From CBIHON01 sp966211965 (GTDB taxonomy: Bacteria > Pseudomonadota > Gammaproteobacteria > Burkholderiales > Burkholderiaceae_D): DNA of 64,000 nucleotides. This document shows, one piece after another, positions 38,201 to 45,662 of the stretch. The stretch spans positions 1-64,000 of the forward strand of contig CBIHON010000018.1 in NCBI GenBank assembly GCA_966211965.1, written 5' to 3'. Under the pieces are notes generated by a model. It was not told the origin of the DNA and did not search any database. It saw nothing but the letters and a program-made list of their open reading frames with translations. A program made the translations under genes and the position numbers. Every line of letters starts with the position of its first letter. Positions within the stretch are counted from its first letter, which is position 1.

Positions 38201-39863
38201 CGATGAATTCGACTACCGCGATGCCGCACCTTATACCTTGGCGGTGGCGCCGTCGGACAACGCCAATTGGGACAGCGGCAGCGGTCCCTGGTACAGCAAC
38301 TGGGGTCAGATCTATCGTGCCACGCTCGGTGCGAACGCAGGTACCGCAGTAGGCAACAACCTGCGCGGCGCCTACTTCCCCGAGGCGAGCAGCTATTGGG
38401 GCAACCTGCAGCCGGCCATCTCCTATGCGGTCACGCTGGGCGTGCCCGGCGCGGCGCAAGCCTATGCCCGCATGACGGGAGCGGCTAACTGGCCTGACTT
38501 TCTGGCCAGCGCCAACAGCAAGCCGGTATGGAGCGTCGGCCCGGCTGCAACACCCATGCCGGTGGTCGATAGCCAAGCGCCATCCGTAACGATGACGGCG
38601 CCGCTGGCCGGGCAAATGCTGGCAGGCAGCGTCGGCGTGTCGGCCAATGCCAGTGACAATGTCGGCGTGGCGGGCGTGCAATTCAAGCTCGACGGGGTCA
38701 ACCTCGGGGCGGAAATCCTGAGTCCGCCCTATACCCTATCCTGGGATACCCGGAGTGCATTCAACGGCGCCCATGTCCTTACTGCAGTGGCGCGCGACGC
38801 GGCGGGCAACCGGACTGTTTCCGCTACGCTCAACGTAACGGTGAGCAACGTCACCAATACGCTGCCCGGGAGCTGGTCGCAGATCCCGAATTCGAAATTA
38901 CAGACCCTCTGTCCGCCCAACGGTTTCGGCGGCACCGATTATCCGTTCAGCTCGTATTGTCCATTCGTGGTGACGGCCTGGAACAGCGCGGTGATGGATA
39001 CCAAGCGCAACCGCTTGATCGTATGGGGCGGGGGGCACATGGATTACCACGGCAATGAAGTGTATGCGGTCGATTTGACCGGCAAGACGATTGCGCGGCT
39101 GACCGATCCGGGGTTGCCGCTGACCACTTCCGGACCGTGCCAGGAAAGCATCGTCAACGGCAGCCAGCCCAACAGCCGGCATACCTATGCGGGGATCGAA
39201 TACCTGCCGAATCTGGATCGCATGTTTGTCTTTGGTGGCGCGCTTTCACCTTGCGGTTTCGGTGGTAACGGCACCTGGATGTTCGACTTTGCGAGCAATG
39301 CCTGGGAACAGAAAAATCCGTCCGGCGATATTCCGCGTGCGGTCGACAGCTTGAGCGCGGTATCGGCTTACGATCCGAATACCGGCAAGGTATTTTTGCA
39401 CGATAACATCTACTTGTATTCGTACGATCCGTTCGCCGACCGCTATACGCGTTTGTCCGGATGGGATGCCGCCGGATATTACACGACCGCAGTCATCGAT
39501 CCGGTAAGAAAAAAATTCGTGATGGTCGGTTACGGCGCAGTAAACGTGTACGATATCGGGCCCGGCAGTACATATACGATGCAGACGCTTCCGACGATCG
39601 GCGGTAGCGCCGTGGTGAGCGCATCCTCCCCTGGATTGGCATATGACCCGGCCAGCGGACAAATCGTGGCATGGAGCGGCGGCAATACTGTCTACAGCCT
39701 TGACCTCGACAACGGCGTGTGGGCACCGCATGCCGCATCCGGCAACGCGCCGGGCCCGGCCGTTCCCGCCGGCACCTTCGGGCATTTCCGCTATTCGCCT
39801 GCATCGAAAGCATTTGTTCTGATCAATTCGATGCAAGAGGATATTTATCTGTTGAGCCAATAA
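35265..39863 (+). CDS. Giant secreted modular protein: LamG, Ig/Fn3, enzyme-like core, Kelch-like C-terminus
   Basis: 1532 residues with signal peptide (MKLIRIACFLTLGLFYLGRA). In order: LamG/concanavalin-like domain (about 25-215; YYAFDEASGAIANDSSGNGN, LEAWIKPASL, IDEVRIYKRAL); Ig-like (about 230-330); fibronectin type III (about 335-425; APSVPAGLTVGALSSSQIAL, YSYAVAAYDAAGNTSG); a long core (about 430-1100) with RWSDGSVQYAIL and many aromatic residues, resembling secreted polysaccharide-active proteins; another Ig-like domain (about 1105-1195); a Kelch/galactose-oxidase-like propeller (about 1200-1532; GGGHMDYHGNEVYAVDL, TWMFDFASNAWEQ). Start ATG 35265 sits behind GGGGGGA. Probably binds or degrades an extracellular polymer. 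The enzymatic core is not identified with certainty. Confidence 0.8.
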   Translation: MKLIRIACFLTLGLFYLGRAEALPGAAAYYAFDEASGAIANDSSGNGNTATITGATRISGIKGDAMSFAAANDKVQAPNSATLTISGSMTLEAWIKPASLSTAPHPIILKGATWPSNYSLSLEGSRLLWKWGGGSKYYYSNAVVQAGVWQHVALSYDSTSKAVRFYVNGVAQGTDVESLAPTPVAGPLYIGSSEDGNRFLGAIDEVRIYKRALSADEVNADKNEAASAPFDFSLSTGGAKSVAAGRSVSNMITAALASGTSQSVSFSATGLPAGVTASFSAPACTPGCSSTLNLQSTGTTPAGTYTIMVAAAGGGVRHVASFALAVTAAADTQAPSVPAGLTVGALSSSQIALSWQASSDNVGVAGYKIYRNGVQLALSTGTAYQDIGLDANTSYSYAVAAYDAAGNTSGLSPVSTVTTPAATSGAAVTSFTLVSPTTQSLAPFTLGHAFRRGDIPAGASVLASVPHFQASVKTRWSDGSVQYAILAGRADLQANVPFTIELKAGNATVAGTALTEQDLRNAGANAQIAFQGIGTVELSGLIGQSGSYDSNRNQWSPGKVLDWVSGPEFASWVYAAPLGSDPSLSAWYEVRLWQGGRVEVLPWIENGYLMKPGAAEKTGMVSVAISGVSRFGMNLNVLHHTRAVLASGAALSHWLGSDPAVTFKHDVSYLQKTKLVPTYIAHTPPDAMPFSYLASSYTPFGQAGFPLGMGSAGYDPSIGLLPEWDVLYLTSNGDPRALKAIAINGYAAGRYGLHYRDEKTNRPPAFTSYPNLVVNDSNSGISGSGASTAGAYTPPASGAAPPLWASSHAPSIGYMAYLLYGRFYFMEEAQFAAAVEFLKQTNSVRQFSKGILESSAGSNTTRGAAWGLRMYAQAAIATPDDDSLKLELSKAINENIDYYHSRYVAMPNNPQGIAKPYSDYTTDGDGVWMTASWMEDFLTAAFGYVIDLDLPATAKKAKAGEFFNWKARSIIGRLGNGGPDEFDYRDAAPYTLAVAPSDNANWDSGSGPWYSNWGQIYRATLGANAGTAVGNNLRGAYFPEASSYWGNLQPAISYAVTLGVPGAAQAYARMTGAANWPDFLASANSKPVWSVGPAATPMPVVDSQAPSVTMTAPLAGQMLAGSVGVSANASDNVGVAGVQFKLDGVNLGAEILSPPYTLSWDTRSAFNGAHVLTAVARDAAGNRTVSATLNVTVSNVTNTLPGSWSQIPNSKLQTLCPPNGFGGTDYPFSSYCPFVVTAWNSAVMDTKRNRLIVWGGGHMDYHGNEVYAVDLTGKTIARLTDPGLPLTTSGPCQESIVNGSQPNSRHTYAGIEYLPNLDRMFVFGGALSPCGFGGNGTWMFDFASNAWEQKNPSGDIPRAVDSLSAVSAYDPNTGKVFLHDNIYLYSYDPFADRYTRLSGWDAAGYYTTAVIDPVRKKFVMVGYGAVNVYDIGPGSTYTMQTLPTIGGSAVVSASSPGLAYDPASGQIVAWSGGNTVYSLDLDNGVWAPHAASGNAPGPAVPAGTFGHFRYSPASKAFVLINSMQEDIYLLSQ

Positions 39864-40354
39864 TGGCGCAGATTGGCGCGGCGCATCCGCTGCGGGGCCG
39901 CGAACTCGATGTTGCGGGCGTGCCCGGCCGACGCTATGAGAGCGTGTTATCGATTGAACAGCCTTGGTTTGCGGGACAACATGGCTTGTTCGGCACGCCG
40001 GCGTTGCCGGCTGCCGCTGCAATCGAATGGGCGTACTCAAGAATTTTTTGGCAGCCTATGCCGCCATCTCTCCATAAGTCGTGATCTGCTTGCGCGGTGC
40101 CTGCGTGGTCGAGCAGGCTGGAACAGCCGAATGGATGGACGAGGCCGGTCTCGCACGCAGCGTCTTGAACGGACTGAGCAGGGGGCTGATCGCCGAATAT
40201 CCGCACATCAAATGCGTGCAGGTCGATCTCGATCCACTTGCCGCGCCCCCATCGATACAAGTTTTGACGGCCGCCGTCGCGCGGCTTGCCGGTGCCGGCC
40301 ATATCGCGCTGCGCGGCGGACAGCGCTTCCAGGCGTCTTTGGTGGCAGAGCCTC
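39863..40354 (+). pseudogene. Remnant of a type I polyketide synthase (DH and pre-KR pieces)
   Basis: Two pieces in N-to-C order. 39863-40084 (ATG overlaps the TAA of the giant gene) reads AAHPLRGRELDVAGVPGRRY, then ESVLSIEQPWFAGQHGLFGT and PALPAAAAIEWA, the pattern of PKS dehydratase-domain N-termini (HPLLGxxL ... PWLADHxxxGxxxxPgAa), although the catalytic His of DH is followed by Gly here. 40081-40354 reads LNGLSRGLIAEYPHIKCVQV, then DLDPL and GGQRFQASLV, like the GLGRxxAxEHPxLxCxxVDLDP ... GGxRYxxRL segment just before PKS ketoreductases. The rest of the synthase is missing; the second piece runs into repeat copy B. A dead scrap, possibly brought in by transfer. Confidence 0.45.
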
Positions 40355-40475
40355 TAGAGCATTTTTAGCCTGACTGTGCGGAGTCAAGGTCAGGCCGAGG
40401 AGCGGACGCGTACAGGCGTACGCCGAGCAACGGAGGCTTGAGATTGGCCCGTACGGTCAGGCTAAAAATGCTCTA
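40355..40475 (+). repeat. 121-bp palindromic repeat, copy B
   Basis: Arms TAGAGCATTTTTAGCCTGAC and GTCAGGCTAAAAATGCTCTA are perfectly inverted (20/20). The length equals copy A at 34210-34330, and the interior differs by only a few bases (for example GTACGCCGAGCAACGG against GTACGCAGAGCACCGG). Same orientation as copy A, 6.1 kb apart, bracketing the GNAT and giant secreted-protein genes. It abuts the PKS scrap. Confidence 0.92.
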
Positions 40476-40484
40476 AGCGATGGT

Positions 40485-40664
40485 ATGCTGCCGGTGTTCA
40501 AACACGGCATGCGAACCCTGGCAGAGCACAGCGAATTTCCAGGCCATGTGCCTGCCGACACGGGTATCCCGCTATGTGCCGGGGGCAGGGAGCCGCTTCC
40601 GGCATATCCGCCCAAGCCTGACAGATATTGGGTCACTACTCAGCAATACGGAACAGGGCCCTAG
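40485..40664 (+). CDS. Short ORF, 59 residues, unknown
   Basis: ATG 40485 to TAG 40664 reads MLPVFKHGMRTLAEHSEFPG and ends TTQQYGTGP. The composition is protein-like, and its end meets the stop of the convergent GGDEF/EAL gene (4-base overlap). There is no Shine-Dalgarno. The frame begins right after repeat copy B, so it may be the tail of a gene cut by that element. I recognise no family. Confidence 0.25.
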   Translation: MLPVFKHGMRTLAEHSEFPGHVPADTGIPLCAGGREPLPAYPPKPDRYWVTTQQYGTGP

Positions 40665-43300
40665 CCCAACAAAAAGTGCCGCCGCGTACGGACAAGGTCT
40701 TCCGCTTCGCTGGCCGTCATCGGCGGCGAGAATACATAGCCCTGGCCCAGATAGCAGCCCATTTTCTTGAGTTCGTTGATATGCTCGGCGCTTTCGACGC
40801 CTTCGGCCACGGTCTCAAGGTTCAAGGTCTGCGCCAAGGCCAGGATCAGGCGTACGATTTCAGCATCGCTTGGATTTTTTCCCAGCCCGTGGACGAAAGC
40901 CTTGTCGATTTTCAGCACATCGATGGGCAATTTCTGCAGATAGGAGAGGGAAGAGTAACCGGTGCCGAAGTCATCCAGCGCCAGCCGTAAGCCGAGTTTT
41001 TTCAACATCGTCAGGTTCTCGATGGTTTGCACCGGGTTCGCCATTGCCGAGGTCTCGGTGACTTCCAGTTCGATCGATTGCGGTATCACGCCCGAACTCT
41101 GGACGATGGCGGTGACGTCGCTCAGGAAAGACGATTGCAGCAACTGGCGCATCGAGACGTTGACCGCGATCGTGACGCCGCTGGTGTCGGCATATCTGGC
41201 CTGCCATGCGGCGAGTTGCTTGCACGCTTCTTCCAATACCCACAGGCCGATCGGCACCACCAACCCGGACGTCTCCGCGATCGGGATGAATTCGTTCGGC
41301 GAGATGTGGCCGTATTCCGGGCTGTTCCAGCGCAACAGCAACTCAAAGCCTTTTACCGATCCATCGAGCAGCGAGATTTTCGGCTGGTACACCAGCGCCA
41401 GTTCGTTGCGCTCCAATGCGAAGCGCAACGCCACATCCATCTGCGCGCGCTTGGTCGTATTGAGTTGCAGCGAGGCGTCAAAAATTTCGACGCGGTTGCG
41501 GCCGCGTTCCTTCGCTTGGTACATCGCCGAGTCGGCATCGCGCAACCAGTCGGACGGACTCTTGTGTTCCGCGTTCAGCACCGAGATGCCGATGCTGGTC
41601 TGGATCTTGACGACCACGTCGTCCACCACCAATTGCTTGGATACCGCCAGCAATACCGCTTCGGCCTTGACACGCGCTTCCAGCAACGTGGCGTCGCACA
41701 GGATCACGAATTCATTGCCGCCGAAGCGTGCCACGAAGTCCTGGGTCGGGAGTTCCGCCAGGATGCGGCGCGTCAGTTCCATCAAGCATTTGTCGCCGAA
41801 ATCATGGCCGTGGGTATCGTTGACGCTCTTGAAAAAATCCAGGTCGCAAAACAGCATCACCGGCTTGACTTGCTTGTCGCGGAATTTCGCGATCGCGTCC
41901 GTGATCGTGTTGATCAGATAACGCCGGTTCGGCAAGCCGGTCAAGGGATCATGCAGCGCCTGGTGTTCGAGCCGCATTTCATATTCCTTGCGATCCGTAA
42001 CGTCGCGTGTGATGCCGAGCACCCCGGCCACGACGCCTTGGGCGTCGCGCAGCGGATATTTGTTGGTGCGGTACCAGCGCCGCACGTCGCTTTCCCAAAA
42101 GCCTTGTATTTCCAGGTCTTCCTGCGCGATGCCGCTTGCGATGATTTGCATGTCCTGGCGGTGCAATATATCGGCCATTTCATAAGCATCCAGTTCCTGG
42201 CCTTCGGCGGCCTGCATCAGGAACACTTCGTAGGAGGTTTTGCCGCGCAGTTCTTCTTCGGATGAGTAGCCGAAACGGCGCTGAAAACTCAGATTGCTGA
42301 TAGTGAAGCGGCCTTCGGTATCCTTGGCATAGATCATCGATGGATTCAGGTCCAGCACCGCGCGCAGCAGGGCGTGTTCCTGCGCCAGTTTGATTTCCGC
42401 GATCTTGCGCGCGCTGACGTCCTCGGTGCTGAAGACCAGGCCGTTGATTGCGCTGTCGTGCAGCATGTTGTAGCCGCTGGTTTCCAGCCATACCCATTGT
42501 CCGTTCTTATGCTGGGTGCGATGGCGCGAAAAGATGCTGCTCTTCGGCGTATCGCGCAGGAAACGCAACTTATTGTGATGTTCTTCGACGTCATCGGGAT
42601 GCACCACCGGACGGAAATCCTCATGTTCGACCTCGGCCTGGGTATAGCCGATCACTTCGGGCAGCGCGGGGTTGGCATACATCAGCCTGTAATGCCCATC
42701 CGTGATCAGGAAAACATGGCGCGCCACTCGGGCGATCGCGTCGAAGCGCCGGGTGTGCATGCGCGCCTGCTGAATTGCCTTCAGGTTGATTTTCAGAGTC
42801 TTGGACAGCAATATCGCCAGCAAACCGACGAACAGAGTGGCGAACATATGCGGCAGCCAAGCACCGACTTGCACGCCGAGATTGACATTGAGAGCAAAGC
42901 CGATGAAGGCGATCACCAGGACGGCCCCTAGGGCAGGAGCTCCTTCGAGCGCCAAGGGAAACACGCCGGCAACACCGATCAGCCAGGCCAGAGGCAGCGT
43001 GGGCATCGAACGCTGCAGCGTCAGCAGGGCGATGATGAAGATGACCGCCGTCAACTCAAGAAAAATCCGGCCCGGGCCGCAGCTGATGGCACGCGGCCAT
43101 ACGTAACGCGCCAAGGCCAGGAAAAAAAGCAGGGCCAGCGGAGTGATCGCGGCGATCCCGGCGTCGGACAGCATCCCATGGCGTCCATGAAATGCCAGGA
43201 CCACGTGGAGCAGCAGGGTGGTGTAAAGGGAAAGCGAGGCAATGCGGAAAATTTCACCGCCGTCAATGACGTCTTTCGAGCGGAGAAATGAAATTTTCAT
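40661..43300 (-). CDS. PAS-GGDEF-EAL cyclic-di-GMP protein, membrane-bound
   Basis: 879 residues. Residues 1-175 contain several hydrophobic segments (a MASE-like sensor). Two PAS domains follow (about 190-300 with HPDDVEEHHNKLRF, and 312-435). A GGDEF domain (about 445-610) has FGGNEF at 526-531 in place of GGDEF, so diguanylate cyclase activity is doubtful. An EAL domain (about 625-875) has FELLLRW for EALLRW and DDFGTGYSSLSYLQKLPID, so phosphodiesterase activity is likely, perhaps controlled by GTP binding to the degenerate GGDEF. ATG at 43300 begins a sensible membrane leader. It stands alone; the promoter is within 43301-43514. Confidence 0.93.
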   Translation of the reverse strand: MKISFLRSKDVIDGGEIFRIASLSLYTTLLLHVVLAFHGRHGMLSDAGIAAITPLALLFFLALARYVWPRAISCGPGRIFLELTAVIFIIALLTLQRSMPTLPLAWLIGVAGVFPLALEGAPALGAVLVIAFIGFALNVNLGVQVGAWLPHMFATLFVGLLAILLSKTLKINLKAIQQARMHTRRFDAIARVARHVFLITDGHYRLMYANPALPEVIGYTQAEVEHEDFRPVVHPDDVEEHHNKLRFLRDTPKSSIFSRHRTQHKNGQWVWLETSGYNMLHDSAINGLVFSTEDVSARKIAEIKLAQEHALLRAVLDLNPSMIYAKDTEGRFTISNLSFQRRFGYSSEEELRGKTSYEVFLMQAAEGQELDAYEMADILHRQDMQIIASGIAQEDLEIQGFWESDVRRWYRTNKYPLRDAQGVVAGVLGITRDVTDRKEYEMRLEHQALHDPLTGLPNRRYLINTITDAIAKFRDKQVKPVMLFCDLDFFKSVNDTHGHDFGDKCLMELTRRILAELPTQDFVARFGGNEFVILCDATLLEARVKAEAVLLAVSKQLVVDDVVVKIQTSIGISVLNAEHKSPSDWLRDADSAMYQAKERGRNRVEIFDASLQLNTTKRAQMDVALRFALERNELALVYQPKISLLDGSVKGFELLLRWNSPEYGHISPNEFIPIAETSGLVVPIGLWVLEEACKQLAAWQARYADTSGVTIAVNVSMRQLLQSSFLSDVTAIVQSSGVIPQSIELEVTETSAMANPVQTIENLTMLKKLGLRLALDDFGTGYSSLSYLQKLPIDVLKIDKAFVHGLGKNPSDAEIVRLILALAQTLNLETVAEGVESAEHINELKKMGCYLGQGYVFSPPMTASEAEDLVRTRRHFLLG

Positions 43301-43514
43301 TGGAAGGACAGCGCAGTTTGGGTTTTGCCGGCGCCGGGCAGCGTGGCCGCGAAGTCAGCCGAAGAGGGCATCGCACCAAGCTGCAACGCTATCGCTATCT
43401 GTTTTGTAAATGACTTGTGGAACAATTTAGGACTCGGAAGCGAACAATTAATTGGCAGGGTGACAATACCAAATCTTGACGCTTTTGGACAGCCCAAAAC
43501 GGGCATTCCTGAAG

Positions 43515-43542
43515 AAAAAAGCCGCCAGCAAACTGCCTGGCG
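43515..43542 (-). terminator. Intrinsic terminator after the MFS transporter gene
   Basis: Read on the minus strand, CGCCAG-GCAGTTTG-CTGGCG is followed by GC and then TTTTTT, a classic Rho-independent terminator. It lies about 108 bp past the transporter stop, with a second hairpin before it. Confidence 0.75.
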
Positions 43543-43554
43543 ACCCAAAATGCT

Positions 43555-43574
43555 GGCATGTCCGGGGACATGCC
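43555..43574. other. Perfect 20-bp hairpin
   Basis: GGCATGTCC and GGACATGCC face each other across 2 bases, between the transporter stop and its terminator. In the minus direction it is followed by AGCATTTTGG, so it may act as a first, weaker stop signal. A protein-binding palindrome is the alternative. Confidence 0.55.
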
Positions 43575-43650
43575 GTGTCAGTTTAATCGGGAACGGGTGG
43601 AGTAATTTTGTTGCCCGCCCCCGAAAAAACCTGCTCCTCCTCCTTATTCT

Positions 43651-45312
43651 TCAATCCGCGGCGTAGATGTCGACGTCTTTGGTTTCCTTGATGAACAGCA
43701 TGCCAATGACGAAGGTGGTCAAGGCTATTACGATCGGGTACCACAAGCCGTAGTAGATATCGCCCTTGAATGCAACCAGCGCGAACGCCGTGGTCGGCAA
43801 CAAGCCGCCGAACCAGCCATTGCCGATGTGATACGGCAGCGACATGGAAGTGTAGCGGATGCGGGTCGGGAACATTTCGACCAGCATCGCTGCGACCGGA
43901 CCATATACCATCGTCACATAGATCACCAGGATCACGAGAAGCAGCAATACCATGCCCTTGTTGATCTGGGCCGGATCGGCTTTGGCGGGGTAACCGGCGG
44001 CCTTGATTGCATCTGCCAATTCCTTGGAGAAAGCCTTCTCTTTGGCGGCAGCCTCTTCCTTGGACAAATTCTTGGAATCATACGAAGTAAGCGCCTTGTC
44101 GCCGATCTTGACGGTAGCGATGGTGCCCGGCGCGGCGGCTTCGTTCGAATAGTTCACCGACGCAGCAGCCAGCTTGGCTTTGACGATATCGCAGGAAGAC
44201 GTGAACTTCTTGGTGCCGGTCGGGTTGAACTGGAATTGGCAATCGGCCGGATCGGCGGTCACCACCACCGGCGAATTTTTCAGGGCGGTTTCCAAGGCCG
44301 GATTCGCATAGTGGGTCAAGGCATTGAAGATCGGGAAGTAAGTCGCGGCGGCGATCAGGCAACCGGAAAGGATGATGACCTTGCGGCCGATCTTGTCTGA
44401 CAGCGTGCCGAAGACAATGAAAAACGGCGTGCCGATGATGAGCGATGCGGCAATCAGGAGGTTAGCGGTAGTCGGGTCCACTTTCAGCGTTTGCTGCAGG
44501 AAGAACAGCGCGTAGAACTGGCCTGTGTACCACACCACGGCTTGGCCGGCGGTCAAACCGATCAGCGCCAGGATGACGATCTTCAGGTTTTTCCATTGGC
44601 CGAAGGATTCGGTCAAAGGTGCTTTCGAAGTCTTGCCTTCGGCCTTCATTTTGGCAAAAGCCGGCGATTCATTCATCGACAAACGGATCCAGACGGAAAC
44701 GGCGAGCAGGAACACCGATACCAGGAAAGGAACGCGCCAGCCCCAGTCCGAGAATGCCGCTTCGCCCACTGCGGTACGTGTGCCCAGAATCACCAGCAGC
44801 GACAGGAACAACCCGAGAGTCGCGGTGGTTTGAATCCAAGAAGTGAAAGAGCCGCGCTTGTCGCGCGGAGCATGCTCGGCCACATAGGTTGCTGCGCCGC
44901 CATACTCGCCGCCGAGCGCCAAGCCTTGCAAAATCCGCAGACCGATCAGGATTACCGGTGCAGCGATGCCGATTGATGCATAGTTGGGCAGCAAGCCGAC
45001 GATGAAGGTCGACATACCCATGATCAGGATGGTAACCAGGAAAGTATATTTACGCCCGATCATGTCGCCGAGGCGCCCGAACACCAATGCGCCGAACGGA
45101 CGCACGATAAAGCCCGCGGCAAATGCCAGCAGCGCAAAAATGAACGCTGTATTGGGGTCGGTCCCGGCGAAGAACTGTTTGGCGATGATCGCCGCCAGCG
45201 AGCCATACAGGTAAAAGTCATACCATTCGAATACGGTGCCTAGCGACGACGCGAAAATAACCTTCCGCTCCTCCGCCGTAATGCCGCGTGCAGTGGTCTG
45301 TACGGTAGCCAT
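43651..45312 (-). CDS. MFS transporter, metabolite:H+ symporter (MHS) type
   Basis: 553 residues from ATG 45312, with AAGGAG 8-13 bases upstream. About 12 membrane segments. SSLGTVFEWYDFYLYGSLAA at the start and FGRLGDMIGRKYTFLVTILI fit the MHS branch of the major facilitator superfamily (ProP/ShiA/KgtP relatives), which takes up organic acids, betaines or similar with protons. Between membrane segments about 330 and 475 there is a soluble insert of about 115 residues with two Cys (ADCQFQFN and SSCDIVKAK) and a Lys/Ala-rich helix. Divergent from the thiolase gene, so it may import an acid degraded by beta-oxidation. The longer frame to 45387 has no signal logic. Confidence 0.88.
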   Translation of the reverse strand: MATVQTTARGITAEERKVIFASSLGTVFEWYDFYLYGSLAAIIAKQFFAGTDPNTAFIFALLAFAAGFIVRPFGALVFGRLGDMIGRKYTFLVTILIMGMSTFIVGLLPNYASIGIAAPVILIGLRILQGLALGGEYGGAATYVAEHAPRDKRGSFTSWIQTTATLGLFLSLLVILGTRTAVGEAAFSDWGWRVPFLVSVFLLAVSVWIRLSMNESPAFAKMKAEGKTSKAPLTESFGQWKNLKIVILALIGLTAGQAVVWYTGQFYALFFLQQTLKVDPTTANLLIAASLIIGTPFFIVFGTLSDKIGRKVIILSGCLIAAATYFPIFNALTHYANPALETALKNSPVVVTADPADCQFQFNPTGTKKFTSSCDIVKAKLAAASVNYSNEAAAPGTIATVKIGDKALTSYDSKNLSKEEAAAKEKAFSKELADAIKAAGYPAKADPAQINKGMVLLLLVILVIYVTMVYGPVAAMLVEMFPTRIRYTSMSLPYHIGNGWFGGLLPTTAFALVAFKGDIYYGLWYPIVIALTTFVIGMLFIKETKDVDIYAAD

Positions 45313-45536
45313 GTTTGTCTCCTTCATGTGATTGATCTGAATGTGCAAAAAAATTTGCCCATCTGTTGCACCGGACCGATTCTGCAACGCGAACCTTACG
45401 CAAGGCTTGCTTGAAACTTACGGAACCTTACAGCGATAAATCTCCATGACACGGTAAAAGTTGATATTGCAATTGCCGAACTTGGATTTATTGCACATGC
45501 AATTCATGCCAAATCCATTTTTTGCATTGTCAGAAA

Positions 45537-45560
45537 TTTTGCGAACGATCGTGCGAAAAC
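45537..45560 (+). promoter_or_regulatory. Palindromic operator upstream of the thiolase (copy 1)
   Basis: A 24-bp near-palindrome centred on CGATCG: TTTTGCGAA on the left and TGCGAAAAC on the right. The right half CGATCGTGCGAAAAC is identical in 14 of 15 bases to a site at 52222-52236 in the same orientation before the SDR operon. Its size and symmetry fit a TetR-family operator; fatty-acid regulators of this kind are common in the class. It is 103 bp before the thiolase start. Confidence 0.6.
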
Positions 45561-45662
45561 GTGTTATTCTCGCGTTCAGTTGGACGAATCATCCGCATGA
45601 TTTTCCAGATTTCCGTCTCGCAAACTCTCGAATGCCCAATAATTCAACCGAAGGAGTCGCAA

